Source: Herbinix sp.
Lineage (GTDB): Bacteria > Bacillota > Clostridia > Lachnospirales > Lachnospiraceae
Assembly: GCA_029256105.1 (NCBI GenBank)
Contig: JAQSYO010000016.1
Location: 1-64,000 of the forward strand
Length of the DNA stretch: 64,000 nt
Reading direction: 5' to 3'
The translations under genes were made by a program, and so were the position numbers. Positions 27,023-36,275 of this stretch are shown piece by piece. Each line of letters opens with the position of its first letter. Position 1 is the first letter of the stretch. The notes under the pieces were generated by a model. The model was not told the origin of the DNA and ran no database searches. It worked only from the letters and a program-made list of their open reading frames with translations.

Positions 27023-27107
27023 AGCAAAGATAAACTTATAAGACGAAAATGAACTTATAAGACGAAGAAAAACTTATAAGACGAAATTGAACTTATAAGC
27101 TGAAGAT
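27013..27107. repeat. five 19-bp tandem repeats at the Nudix gene end
   Basis: Five exact-length 19-base units of the type (g/a)aacttataagacgaa(n)at at 27013, 27032, 27051, 27070 and 27089. A degenerate unit precedes them inside the coding region, and the Nudix stop codon falls in unit 1. Confidence 0.92.
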
Positions 27108-27192
27108 GTGATTAAACGAAACGAGCTTGTTCTATTTTGTTATTTTCATCATATTTATTTTATATATGGTAAAATGACGGGCAGGCTAAAGG

Positions 27193-27804
27193 ATGAAACC
27201 ACTTAAATTACAATTAAATCGTCTTAGTGTAATACAAATATCTATATTTTTATTAATCTTAGGTGTATTTCTTGGAGTGTTATGTGCCAATGTTTTTCGC
27301 GAAAATTATGCGGTACAGATGCAGAATTACGAAGACAATGTTTTTGCTGAAATCACTGCCAATGAAATTGATTATTCAAGCCTTTTTGTTTATGTACTAG
27401 GTAAAAACTTCAACGATTTTATCGTGTTTTGGCTACTCAGCGTTACGATTCTTGGTATCCCTTATATGGCACTCAAGATTACGTCCTTTGGTTTTTTTAC
27501 CGGATTTTTTATTTCAGCGGTAACCATGCAATATGGACTGAAAGGAATTATACTTATCCTAGTGTATATATTTCCTCATGGCTTGCTCTATTTGCCGATT
27601 GCACTAATTAGCCTTTATAAAGGTTATGAACTGTGCAGAGGGATCTATCAAACAAATCGTGCTAGTTTTGGAGGCCTAACAAAACCAATCAAATCGCAGT
27701 TGATTATCATATTATTACTCGCTGCGGCATTGTTAGTCGCTAGCTTTTTGGAGGCTTACCCTGGAGCGTTCTTATTAAAGAAAGCCTTGGGGTTATACAC
27801 TTAA
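27193..27804 (+). CDS. spoIIM: stage II sporulation protein M
   Basis: 203-residue membrane protein with about five transmembrane segments. The C-terminal half (SFGFFTGFFISAVTMQYGLKG, IFPHGLLYLPIALISLYKGYEL, split here at the comma) matches SpoIIM, part of the SpoIID-SpoIIM-SpoIIP machine that hydrolyses septal peptidoglycan during forespore engulfment. The PHG motif is characteristic. The start follows taaagg. xerD follows 54 bases later, the same order as the spoIIM-xerD region of other Firmicutes. Confidence 0.9.
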   Translation: MKPLKLQLNRLSVIQISIFLLILGVFLGVLCANVFRENYAVQMQNYEDNVFAEITANEIDYSSLFVYVLGKNFNDFIVFWLLSVTILGIPYMALKITSFGFFTGFFISAVTMQYGLKGIILILVYIFPHGLLYLPIALISLYKGYELCRGIYQTNRASFGGLTKPIKSQLIIILLLAAALLVASFLEAYPGAFLLKKALGLYT

Positions 27805-27858
27805 AACATATTACAGTATTCTTACGGGTCTGATTTTTGGCAAATGAGGAGGTAGGAA

Positions 27859-28734
27859 ATGGAACAGTATATCAATGATTTTATTATGTATTTAGAAGAA
27901 GTGAAACATTCATCCAAAAACACCCTACAGGCTTATCAAAATGATTTGAAAAAACTGCAACTTTTCTTAGAAAAGCAAAACATTATTCAGGTTGCCAAAA
28001 TTAGCGAGACTAGTTTGAATTCGTATATATTAACCTTGGAGAAGGAGGGATTATCTCCGGCATCAGTATCCAGAAATATTGCTGCTATAAAAGCATTCCT
28101 ACTCTATTTGTTGAAGCATGGACTGCTATCAGGAGATCCCTCAGAGCGGATTAAACCGCCAAAGGTACAAAAAAAATCACCTATGATTATAGATACAACC
28201 CTGGTAGATAAGCTTCTTCAGCAACCGGATCATCATACCAAGAAGGGGATCCGAGATCGTGCAATGTTGGAGATCCTCTACGCGACCGGGATAAAGGTAT
28301 CCGAACTGATTTCGATGAAGGAGACCGATATCAATTTATCAGGAAGATACATAACCTGCGGGGATAAAAGAGAACGAAATATACCTTTTGGTAAATCTGC
28401 AAAAGCGGCGTTACAAGAATATTTAACAATTCGATCTGCTGATTTTAATAAGAAGAATAGTGATATTTTGTTCTTGAATTCCTCTGGTGAACAATTAAGT
28501 AGACAAGGATTATGGAAAATACTTAAAATCTATGCAAAGCTTGTTGGAATAGAGGATATTAATCCAAATATAATCCGTCATTCCTTTGCAGCTCATATGA
28601 TTGATAACGGTGCAGATTTAGGAAGTGTTCAAGAATTTCTCGGTCACGCCGATATTACAACGACACAGCTTTATTTGACCCATAGCTATAAGAATAGCAG
28701 AGAAGTGTATATGAACACGCACCCGAGAGCATAG
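27859..28734 (+). CDS. xerD: XerD-type tyrosine recombinase with substituted catalytic residues
   Basis: 291-residue tyrosine recombinase: N-terminal SAM-like DNA-binding domain (1-85) and catalytic domain (105-285), ending in HPRA as in XerD. Position after spoIIM also marks it as the XerD orthologue, which normally works at dif to resolve chromosome dimers. Key residues differ. The first catalytic arginine (ATGLR in the family) is K146 in YATGIKVSEL. The beta-hairpin lysine position is glycine (about G168, with K170 two residues on). The His of HxLR is N237. R240, H263 and Y272 remain. Canonical activity is therefore doubtful. Confidence 0.85.
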   Translation: MEQYINDFIMYLEEVKHSSKNTLQAYQNDLKKLQLFLEKQNIIQVAKISETSLNSYILTLEKEGLSPASVSRNIAAIKAFLLYLLKHGLLSGDPSERIKPPKVQKKSPMIIDTTLVDKLLQQPDHHTKKGIRDRAMLEILYATGIKVSELISMKETDINLSGRYITCGDKRERNIPFGKSAKAALQEYLTIRSADFNKKNSDILFLNSSGEQLSRQGLWKILKIYAKLVGIEDINPNIIRHSFAAHMIDNGADLGSVQEFLGHADITTTQLYLTHSYKNSREVYMNTHPRA

Positions 28735-28920
28735 TTCATGTTTTCTATACAGTCAATGAGTAGTAAATCAGTTTGGTTTGCAGGAAAGGTTTCTTTGGGG
28801 ATAAGGGTTGGATTAAGAATTAATATAAGGAAGTAACGGTTGTTAGGCAAAATACAAGATATAATATAAAAGCAATAGTGATTATATAAGAGTATACAAT
28901 TAATGAAATTAAACCAAATT

Positions 28921-28965
28921 AAAAGCAGCGTCGTGTCACTTAAGTGACATTACTCTGCTTTTTGT
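28921..28965. terminator. bidirectional terminator between xerD and DAHP synthase
   Basis: Stem aaaagcag / ctgctttt enclosing the palindrome gtcacttaagtgac. T-rich on the plus side and A-rich on the other, so it can serve both convergent genes. Confidence 0.75.
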
Positions 28966-29008
28966 TGTTTGCATTAATTGATTTTTTGTAGTGGATATTC
29001 AGTAAGTA

Positions 29009-30037
29009 TTAAATATTATCCGCTATTGTATAAATTAATTTTTCAGAATCTTCCCAACCAAGGCAGGGATCGGTGATGGATTTTCCATATACATGATCGG
29101 TTATCTTCTGGGTTCCGCCTTCTATATAACTTTCTATCATGACACCCTTTACCATACTTGATATCTCTGAAGATAATTTGCGACTATGAAGAACTTCCTT
29201 TACAATACGGATTTGTTCCCTATATAACTTATTGGAGTTTGCGTGATTTGCATCTACAATAATGGACGGATTTTTTAATTCTCTTTCATTATACATGGAC
29301 AGCAACTGAATTAAATCTTCATAATGATAATTTGGTATAGACTGGCCATGCTTATTCACCGCACCTCTTAAGATGGTATGGGCAAGTGGATTTCCGGAGG
29401 TAATCACTTCCCAAGTACGATATAAGAAGGTATGACTGGCTTGTGCAGCAATTACGGAGTTAAGCATTACAGAGAAATCACCACTGGTCGGATTTTTCAT
29501 ACCAGCAGGTATATCCATGCCGCTTATGGTGAGTCTGTGTTGCTGATCTTCAACGGATCTAGCACCAACAGCAACATAGGAGAGGATGTCTTCCACATAA
29601 GGCCAATTTTCCGGATAAAGCATCTCATCAGCAGAAGTTAATCCGCTTTCTGCAATTGCACGCAGATGCATCTTTCTCATTGCGATTAAGCCTTCTTGTA
29701 AATCAGGCTCCTTCTCAGGATCTGGCTGATGTACCATACCTTTGTAACCTTCTCCGGTAGTTCTGGGTTTATTCGTATATATTCTTGGTATTAATATTAT
29801 CTTATCTTCGACTTTTTCCTGGATGTCAGCAAGGCGGGAGATATAATCACAAACGGCGTCTTCATTATCAGCCGAACAAGGTCCGATGATAACTAGAAAT
29901 TTATTGGAGGCACCGGTGATAACGTCTTTTATTTGTTTATCACGATCTTTTTTACGGAGAACATCTCTTGCAGGTATGGGATAAGCTTGTACTAATTCTT
30001 CTGGTGTTATTACTTCCTTAATAAACTTAAAACTCAT
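29009..30037 (-). CDS. 3-deoxy-7-phosphoheptulonate (DAHP) synthase
   Basis: First enzyme of aromatic amino acid synthesis: condenses phosphoenolpyruvate and erythrose 4-phosphate. 342 residues of the AroA-I-alpha class, like E. coli AroF/G/H. Motifs: VIIGPCSADNEDAV, IPRIYTNKPRTTGEGYKG, VGARSVEDQQHR, AGMKNPTSG and IIVDANHANSNK with metal ligands. A purine-rich site (gagggag) precedes the ATG. It is the only minus-strand gene between yqfC and the HAD hydrolase and appears to be a single-gene unit. Which amino acid inhibits it cannot be told. Confidence 0.94.
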   Translation of the reverse strand: MSFKFIKEVITPEELVQAYPIPARDVLRKKDRDKQIKDVITGASNKFLVIIGPCSADNEDAVCDYISRLADIQEKVEDKIILIPRIYTNKPRTTGEGYKGMVHQPDPEKEPDLQEGLIAMRKMHLRAIAESGLTSADEMLYPENWPYVEDILSYVAVGARSVEDQQHRLTISGMDIPAGMKNPTSGDFSVMLNSVIAAQASHTFLYRTWEVITSGNPLAHTILRGAVNKHGQSIPNYHYEDLIQLLSMYNERELKNPSIIVDANHANSNKLYREQIRIVKEVLHSRKLSSEISSMVKGVMIESYIEGGTQKITDHVYGKSITDPCLGWEDSEKLIYTIADNI

Positions 30038-30552
30038 TTCTATCAGTCTCCCTCTCTTTAAAGTTGATTTATTTTATACTTTTTTTTAATATACGTCAAT
30101 CGTTTATCCAAGAAAGTGAATATTTTTTCATTATTTAACATGATTCCGAATCGTATCATAGTAATTTACATTAATATAATATAACGCTAAAGAATTAATT
30201 TACGTAAATAACACTTAGATACACTTGAGATAGAAGACTTATTTATGTTATCTCAAATGTTCGGATATCAGAAAAGATAAACCGCCTTGAACGAAGTCAA
30301 TTGCATATGATGCATAATTATTTGCTATAGAAAGTTCATTATAGCAATCAAATTAATGATAAATTCTTTAATTCAGGGATAGGTTTTTTAACAAAAAAGG
30401 TATATAATAGAAATATTCCTTAAAAATAGATAGAGGTAAATAAAGAGCTTACCTAATGCAAATGATAACCATAAAATATAATATAAATCTTAATATTATT
30501 TGTTTGTATTAGAAAACAGTCTTGGGTAAATGGAAAGGTAAAGGTATTATTT
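30038..30552. other. intergenic region between divergent genes
   Basis: 515 AT-rich bases between DAHP synthase (minus) and the nucleoside phosphorylase (plus). A small hairpin (ttgctata / tatagcaa, 30322-30347) and a TATAAT at 30403-30408 without a good -35 are visible. No open frame or known RNA was recognised. Confidence 0.6.
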
Positions 30553-31878
30553 ATGAAAATGTACGATTTAATTAATAAAAAAAAGAATAAAGAGAGCCTA
30601 ACAGCCAATGAAATAGAATTCATTATTCAGGGATATACCAATGGATCTGTTCCGGATTATCAAATGTCTGCATTTTTGATGGCAGTATGCTTAAATGGAA
30701 TGAATCATGAAGAGACTGCAGCTTTAACGATTGCGATGGCAAATAGTGGTGATATATTGGACTTGTCACAAATTAAAGGTGCGAAGGTGGACAAACACAG
30801 TACCGGGGGAGTTGGTGATAAGACTTCACTGGTATTAAGTCCGATGGTTGCATCCCTTGGTATTCCGGTTGCAAAGATGTCTGGCAGAGGTCTCGGTCAT
30901 ACAGGTGGAACAATTGATAAACTCGAAAGTTTTCCAGGCTTTTCGACTACGATTACAACGGAACAATTTGTCTCCAATGTAAACAAAGTAAAGATGGCAA
31001 TTGTAGGACAGACAGCCAATCTTGCACCTGCTGACAAGAAAATATATGCACTTCGCGATGTCACTGCGACCATAGATAATATTTCTCTGATTGCAAGTAG
31101 TATTATGAGTAAGAAGATTGCTTCAGGAGCTGATGTAATCGTACTAGATGTTAAAACAGGCAGTGGTGCGTTCATGAAAACCTTAGAGGAATCCTTGGCA
31201 TTGGCGAATGAAATGGTACAAATCGGAACGATTGCAGGTAAACAGACCTATGCAGTTATTACGGATATGAATCAACCGTTAGGCAATGCAGTTGGTAATA
31301 CGTTAGAGGTAATAGAAGCGATTGATACCTTGAATGGGGATGGACCGAAGGATTTGTTAGAGGTTAGTATTACACTTGCTTCCTATATGCTGGTTGGAGC
31401 AGGAATTGCAACATCAGTGGAAGAAGCAGCCAAAATGCTTTATAAAACCATCGAGGATAAGAGTGCTCTTAATAAGATGGCGGAGTTTATTCGTGCACAG
31501 GGTGGTAATAGCGATCCGGTATATCATACGGAGCTATTCCAAAAGGCATCCATTGTTGAAGAAGTTGCAGCTCCAAGCGATGGGTATATCACGTTTATTC
31601 ATACAGACGAAGTTGGAATGACTTCTCTTGTACTTGGTGGTGGAAGAGAGACAAAAGAAAGTGTGATTGATCTCAGTGTTGGTCTTAAAATCCATAAAAA
31701 ACTCGGTGATTCCGTTATTAAGGGGGAAGCCTTAGCTACCTTATATGCAAATGACAGTAATAAATTAGCGGAGGCGAAAAAGAGATTTTTAGATGCTTAT
31801 GTAATTGGGAGTCAAAAGCTTGAGAAACCGAAGTATGTATATGCGATTGTAACGAAGGATGGAATTCAACAGCTGTAG
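30553..31878 (+). CDS. pdp: pyrimidine-nucleoside phosphorylase
   Basis: 441-residue salvage enzyme that phosphorolyses uridine, deoxyuridine and thymidine to base and (deoxy)ribose 1-phosphate. The N-terminal domain begins MKMYDLINKKK; the phosphate-binding KHSTGGVGDKTSLVLSP and MSGRGLGHTGGTIDKLES are family signatures. The C-terminal PYNP domain includes LGGGRETKES. Length is typical. ATG codons at 30553 and 30559 are both possible; aaaggt lies upstream. No other nucleoside-salvage gene is adjacent. Confidence 0.94.
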   Translation: MKMYDLINKKKNKESLTANEIEFIIQGYTNGSVPDYQMSAFLMAVCLNGMNHEETAALTIAMANSGDILDLSQIKGAKVDKHSTGGVGDKTSLVLSPMVASLGIPVAKMSGRGLGHTGGTIDKLESFPGFSTTITTEQFVSNVNKVKMAIVGQTANLAPADKKIYALRDVTATIDNISLIASSIMSKKIASGADVIVLDVKTGSGAFMKTLEESLALANEMVQIGTIAGKQTYAVITDMNQPLGNAVGNTLEVIEAIDTLNGDGPKDLLEVSITLASYMLVGAGIATSVEEAAKMLYKTIEDKSALNKMAEFIRAQGGNSDPVYHTELFQKASIVEEVAAPSDGYITFIHTDEVGMTSLVLGGGRETKESVIDLSVGLKIHKKLGDSVIKGEALATLYANDSNKLAEAKKRFLDAYVIGSQKLEKPKYVYAIVTKDGIQQL

Positions 31879-32192
31879 AATTTGAATTGTAGAAACCTAA
31901 ACTATTATTGCAAAATTAGAGTAAAATGAAGAGTGTAAATTTACCTCAATTTCTAAATATATTTAATAATGAGAATAGGAAAATATTTTATTTGAAGAAT
32001 TATGATATAAATAAGTTCATTAATGTAGATTAAATGGAAGATCTTTGATTTTGTTTCGAATCAAAGGTCTTTTTTATTTATACAATTTTTCAAATAGTTC
32101 TCATAGAATAATAGGGAGAGTAGGAAGCGGATTTAGATATGTATACTTCCCGCGTAGAAGAAGATGAGATTGTATAAATCGAAGGGAGCTCC
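31879..32192. other. intergenic region pdp to BIG2-like gene
   Basis: 314 bases holding the pdp terminator (32038). The remainder is AT-rich with no clear signal. Confidence 0.55.
32038..32076 (+). terminator. terminator of pdp
   Basis: 13-bp stem aagatctttgatt / aatcaaaggtctt (one G-T pair), 8-base loop, then a T run. Confidence 0.88.
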
Positions 32193-32771
32193 ATGAACCG
32201 AAATTCCTCAAGAAATAAGAGACCGATATTAGCATTTACGATATATAAAATTGTAATTATTATCATAGTAATTATTTTAGTATTGAATTTTCTGATTGAA
32301 AATACCTCCAGTTTTTATCGCAAGTCGATTTCACTCCCTTTTTCCCTACATTTGAATAAACAAGATGTATACTTAATAAAAGGGGAAGAATTTAAACTAA
32401 GTGTATTCGCAATTAATAAGAGGGTTTCGTACTCTTCGACTAATTTTAGAGTAGTTGGAGTTAACTTTAATGGAAGGTTATTTGCATACAGAACAGGTAA
32501 AGCTTTTATTATTGCAAAGGTGGGTAAAAAGCAGTTAAAATGTCGTGTACATGTAATCGATATCAACAAAGAAAATCTTACGCTAAAGGTTGGAGATTCG
32601 TACCGATTGAAGATACGTGGTTCCAATACTTATACTCGGTGGAAAAGTAATGATTCTAATGTGGTCTCGGTTAATATGTTTGGTAAGGTAAAAGCGAAAA
32701 ATAAAGGTAGAACGGTGATCTATGCAAAAGTAAAGGGAAAAGTACTAAAATGTAATGTTAATGTGAAATAA
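32193..32771 (+). CDS. membrane-anchored protein with two BIG2-like Ig domains
   Basis: 192-residue protein with an N-terminal signal anchor (about 13-35), then two bacterial Ig-like (BIG2) repeats at about 52-122 and 124-192. Both repeats show the pattern of KGEEFKL or KVGDSYRLK, S-x-N-x-x-V-V-x-V, G-x-(L/V), KGRTVIYAK. It would be displayed outside the membrane, possibly as an adhesion or wall-associated protein. The start follows gaagggag. dacF lies 163 bases downstream. Partner and role are unknown. Confidence 0.75.
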   Translation: MNRNSSRNKRPILAFTIYKIVIIIIVIILVLNFLIENTSSFYRKSISLPFSLHLNKQDVYLIKGEEFKLSVFAINKRVSYSSTNFRVVGVNFNGRLFAYRTGKAFIIAKVGKKQLKCRVHVIDINKENLTLKVGDSYRLKIRGSNTYTRWKSNDSNVVSVNMFGKVKAKNKGRTVIYAKVKGKVLKCNVNVK

Positions 32772-32934
32772 CCGTTAATTGTTTGTGTAAAAACTTAAAT
32801 CAATTTATCTATGAACTAATCGTATCAGTTTGTATTATTTTGTTCAAATAATGAGACAAATTTATTACAAGGATTGGTCTAAAAATCGAAAGCATGGATT
32901 AAAATAGTAATAATACATTTTTGCGGAGTAAGAT

Positions 32935-34164
32935 ATGAAAAGAATAAGTGCAGTTATCCTCCTATGTTCTATGCTTCTTCTCTTATTATATCCAAATACC
33001 ATTCAAGCTAAAGTGAAAAATACAACACCGGAGAAAGAGGGGGATGCTGTCATGGTTTCAGCAATGGTAGATGCCCAGCTGAACTTAAGCTCACCCTCCG
33101 CAGTATTAATAGAGGGATCAACAGGTACAGTCATTTTTGAGAAAAACAAGGATGAACAATTAAAACCAGCCAGTGTAACTAAGGTTATGACTTTATTACT
33201 TATTTTTGAGGCATTGGATTCTGGTCAAATTAAGCTTACGGATGAGGTTACAGTTAGTGAGTATGCAGCCTCTATGGGTGGTTCACAAGTGTATTTGGAA
33301 CCTTTTGAAGTTCAGAATGTCGATACAATGATAAAATGCATTAGTATTGCCAGTGCAAATGATGCCTCTGTAGCTATGGCAGAATTAATCGCTGGCTCGG
33401 AGGAAGAGTTTGTAGCTAGAATGAATGCAAGAGCGAAGGAACTTGGAATGAATAATACGCACTTTGTGAATTGCTGTGGGCTTGATACCGACAATCATTA
33501 TTCCTCTGCTTATGATATTGCACTTATGTCTAGGGAACTAATTACAAGATTTCCTCAAATAAGTAATTATTCAACTGTTTGGATGGATACAATTATACAT
33601 ACGACGAAAAAGGGGCAATCGGAATTTGGGTTAACCAATACCAATAAACTAGTTAAATTCTATCAAGGAATTACTGGGCTTAAAACCGGATCCACTAGTC
33701 TAGCGAAGTATTGTGTTACGGCTTCAGCACGAAAAAATGATATGGACCTAATTGCTGTCATTATGGCTGCACCGGATACGAAAACCAGATTCCAGGAGGC
33801 ATCAAAGCTATTAAATTATGGATTTGCTAACTATAGCATTTATACGGATAATAATGCAGATACTCCTCTGGCACCGGTCAGAGTTATTAAGGGAGTAAAT
33901 GATACTGTGCAGGGCAAGACAGGTAATGCATTCTCTTATTTGTGCACCAAGGGGAAAGCTCCGGAAGATATTCGAAAAGAAGTTACTTTATACGAAGAAA
34001 TACCGGCACCGGTAGCTGTAAATGATAAAATCGGTGAGATAACCTATTATCTTGGAGATGAAAAAATAGGCAGTATCGATATTCTGGCACAAGATGCTAT
34101 TGACAAAGCAGGTTATAAGGACTGTTTTGTAAAGATTTTAAAACGTTATTTTATGGGGAAATGA
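32935..34164 (+). CDS. D-alanyl-D-alanine carboxypeptidase (PBP5-type, DacF-like)
   Basis: 409-residue S11-family penicillin-binding protein that trims the terminal D-Ala of peptidoglycan stem peptides. A signal peptide (about 1-25) precedes the catalytic domain with S80-V-T-K83, S140-A-N142 and K250-T-G. A C-terminal PBP5-like beta domain (about 300-405) follows. The family includes the sporulation-linked DacF and the vegetative DacA; which role applies is not visible. It resembles the second carboxypeptidase at 46571. The terminator at 34212 closes the unit. Confidence 0.92.
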   Translation: MKRISAVILLCSMLLLLLYPNTIQAKVKNTTPEKEGDAVMVSAMVDAQLNLSSPSAVLIEGSTGTVIFEKNKDEQLKPASVTKVMTLLLIFEALDSGQIKLTDEVTVSEYAASMGGSQVYLEPFEVQNVDTMIKCISIASANDASVAMAELIAGSEEEFVARMNARAKELGMNNTHFVNCCGLDTDNHYSSAYDIALMSRELITRFPQISNYSTVWMDTIIHTTKKGQSEFGLTNTNKLVKFYQGITGLKTGSTSLAKYCVTASARKNDMDLIAVIMAAPDTKTRFQEASKLLNYGFANYSIYTDNNADTPLAPVRVIKGVNDTVQGKTGNAFSYLCTKGKAPEDIRKEVTLYEEIPAPVAVNDKIGEITYYLGDEKIGSIDILAQDAIDKAGYKDCFVKILKRYFMGK

Positions 34165-34211
34165 TATCATATATTTAAGTGAAGCAACGTTGATTCAATA
34201 AATATTAAGTT

Positions 34212-34250
34212 ACAGAGATTTCCGAAAAACAATACGGGAATCTCTGTTTT
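34212..34250 (+). terminator. terminator of the DacF-like gene
   Basis: Stem acagagatttccg / cgggaatctctgt with an internal mismatch and about a 10-base loop, then tttt. Confidence 0.8.
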
Positions 34251-34264
34251 GATTCAGTACCTTA

Positions 34265-34293
34265 TTGACACATTCTATGCTTACTAGTATAGT
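34265..34293 (+). promoter_or_regulatory. sigma-A type promoter for the metallophosphoesterase
   Basis: TTGACA, 17-base spacer, TATAGT. An overlapping TATAAT five bases later would need a 22-base spacer. Confidence 0.65.
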
Positions 34294-34299
34294 ATAATA

Positions 34300-34480
34300 G
34301 GTATGTTCAAAAGCGGATATCCAATATAAGGAATGATATTCTGCATATCTGCATCAGAAATGAGCATAGTGTGAAGAAAAAGCATCTTCACACGGAAAGA
34401 TCTCCAAAATGAAATCCATTGGAATTTCATTTTAAACTTCTTTCAGGTTTTGTGTGCCGCTGAAGCGGCAAATGGGGGTT
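34300..34480 (+). promoter_or_regulatory. candidate structured 5' leader
   Basis: About 180 untranslated bases between promoter and ATG. They hold, in order, ttctg / cagaa (34339-34359), a perfect 8-bp gtgtgaag / cttcacac (34369-34393), a 10-bp aaaatgaaat / atttcatttt (34406-34433) and tgccgc-tgaa-gcggca (34455-34470), the last directly before the ribosome site ggggg. No known riboswitch was recognised. Regulation is inferred from structure only. Confidence 0.5.
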
Positions 34481-34483
34481 AGT

Positions 34484-35380
34484 ATGCAAAATTATATTAT
34501 CGCAGTCGGTATTTTAATGCTTCTTATTCTTTGGGGTTATATAGAACAAAAACAACTCTTTATTACGAGATATCCTATTGTATCTAAAAAGCTCCCAAAA
34601 CAATGGAATAACACAAATTTTGTTGTTTTAGCTGATCTTCATAACCGCACTTTTGGCAAGAATAATGAACGATTGATTAAGAAAATTATTAAATTGTCTC
34701 CAGAATTTATAATCGTCGCTGGAGATATGGTGAATAAAAAGGAACCGAGTTTCCCTAGTCATGCATATACCTTGTTGGAAGTACTTGCGAAGCAGTTTAA
34801 GATATATTATGCCTACGGAAATCATGAGCAGAGGATAGAGTTATATAAAGATAATAATCCGATTAACAACACTGCGTACTCAAAGGAAGTGTACTCAACT
34901 TGGGTGGAGTATAAAAAACGGTTAAGTGCAGCTGGAGTTACCTTCCTTGATAATGATAGTATAACAATAGTTAAAAATTCTGCAAAACTTCGCATTACAG
35001 GTATATCAATCGGAAAAAAATATTTTGAACGTAATAAAACACTTAAGATGGAATCGGGATATTTGGAGAGATTAGTCGGTGCGAGAGTAAAAGATGAATA
35101 CCAGCTTCTGATTGCACACAATCCGATCTATTTTAAAGATTATGTTAAATGGGGATCAGATTTAACCATTTCCGGTCATTTACACGGAGGTATGGTGCGA
35201 CTTCCTGGTGTTGGTGGTATCATATCACCGCAGGCGAAGTTCTTTCCTAAGTATAATTCCGGAACTTATGTAGAGAATGATTTACAACTGGTTGTATCCA
35301 GAGGGTTGGGTTCGCATTCCATCATGCCACGACTTTTTAACATACCGGAAATTATATTGGTGAATTTAAAGAATAAATGA
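34484..35380 (+). CDS. membrane-anchored metallophosphoesterase (YkuE/YaeI-like)
   Basis: 298-residue calcineurin-like phosphoesterase. An N-terminal transmembrane segment (about 3-20) is followed by the two-metal motifs DLHNR, AGDMVNK, YGNHEQ, IAHNP and GHLHGG. Close relatives act on phospholipid or UDP-sugar-lipid substrates at the membrane, but the substrate here is unknown. The ATG at 34484 has ggggg just upstream; an in-frame ATG at 34454 lies in the leader hairpin region and is rejected. It has its own promoter and long leader. Confidence 0.88.
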   Translation: MQNYIIAVGILMLLILWGYIEQKQLFITRYPIVSKKLPKQWNNTNFVVLADLHNRTFGKNNERLIKKIIKLSPEFIIVAGDMVNKKEPSFPSHAYTLLEVLAKQFKIYYAYGNHEQRIELYKDNNPINNTAYSKEVYSTWVEYKKRLSAAGVTFLDNDSITIVKNSAKLRITGISIGKKYFERNKTLKMESGYLERLVGARVKDEYQLLIAHNPIYFKDYVKWGSDLTISGHLHGGMVRLPGVGGIISPQAKFFPKYNSGTYVENDLQLVVSRGLGSHSIMPRLFNIPEIILVNLKNK

Positions 35381-35498
35381 TATAGGAAAAAATAAATGTA
35401 GAAAATAATTGATATCGAAAATAAAAATTGCTTCAGTTATGATATTAAATTTTATTTTGCTATAAAGTTAATAAGATTGGCTGAACGAAAGGAGCAAC

Positions 35499-36275
35499 AT
35501 GGGGATTCCGGTAAAATTGGAAGCGTTTGAAGGACCATTGGACCTTCTGCTCCATTTAATTGATAAGAATAAAGTAAACATCTATGATATACCAATTCTT
35601 GAGATTACCGAGCAGTATCTGGAATACATTAAGCAAATGGATACGAAAAATCTTGAAGTTATGAGTGAATTTCTAGTTATGGCGGCTACCTTAATCAATA
35701 TCAAATCAAAAATGCTGCTTCCTGTAGAAAAGAACGAAAATGAAGAAATAATTGATCCAAGACAGGAATTAGTAGACCGATTATTGGAATATAAGATGTA
35801 TAAGTATATCTCTGAGGAATTAAAGGACAAGCAGATGGATGCTTCACGGGTAATGTTTAAACCACCGACAATACCACAGGAAATTTCTGATTATAAGGAA
35901 GACATTAATGTAGAAGATCTGTTGAGTGATTTGACACTTTCCAGACTTCATGAGATATTCAAATCCATTGTAAGAAGGCAAGTAGATAAAATTGATCCAA
36001 TCCGAAGTAAATTTGGTAGGATTGAACAAGAGGAGATTAACTTATCAAGTAAGTTTTCTCAAATCCAGGAATATGGATTATTACATAAAACCTTTTCTTT
36101 CCGCAATCTTTTAGAAGCACTGCATACCCGGATGGAGATCATTGTTACGTTCCTGGGCATTCTGGAGTTAATAAAAATCGGAAGAATTACAATCGATCAG
36201 GAATGTTTATTTGATGATATCATCATTACTTACCTGGCTACAGATATCATTCAAATGGAGGAGGTTGGCTTTTAA
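35499..36275 (+). CDS. scpA: segregation and condensation protein A
   Basis: 258-residue kleisin subunit of the SMC-ScpA-ScpB condensin that compacts and segregates the chromosome. The N-terminal signature KLEAFEGPLDLLLHLIDKNK and IYDIPILEITEQYLEYI is clear, with a helical middle and a C-terminal winged-helix segment (about 190-255). The ATG follows aaaggag. Its stop codon overlaps the scpB start by one base, so the two are coupled. Confidence 0.96.
   Translation: MGIPVKLEAFEGPLDLLLHLIDKNKVNIYDIPILEITEQYLEYIKQMDTKNLEVMSEFLVMAATLINIKSKMLLPVEKNENEEIIDPRQELVDRLLEYKMYKYISEELKDKQMDASRVMFKPPTIPQEISDYKEDINVEDLLSDLTLSRLHEIFKSIVRRQVDKIDPIRSKFGRIEQEEINLSSKFSQIQEYGLLHKTFSFRNLLEALHTRMEIIVTFLGILELIKIGRITIDQECLFDDIIITYLATDIIQMEEVGF

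Larger units (their letters stand above)
34165..34483. other. intergenic region with structured leader
   Basis: 319 bases containing the dacF terminator, a strong promoter at 34265 and a leader with successive hairpins (see the 34300-34480 entry). Confidence 0.65.

Noticed and set aside
34265..34298. TTGACA paired with TATAAT before the metallophosphoesterase
   Set aside because: The spacer would be 22 bases; TATAGT at a 17-base spacing is the better -10.
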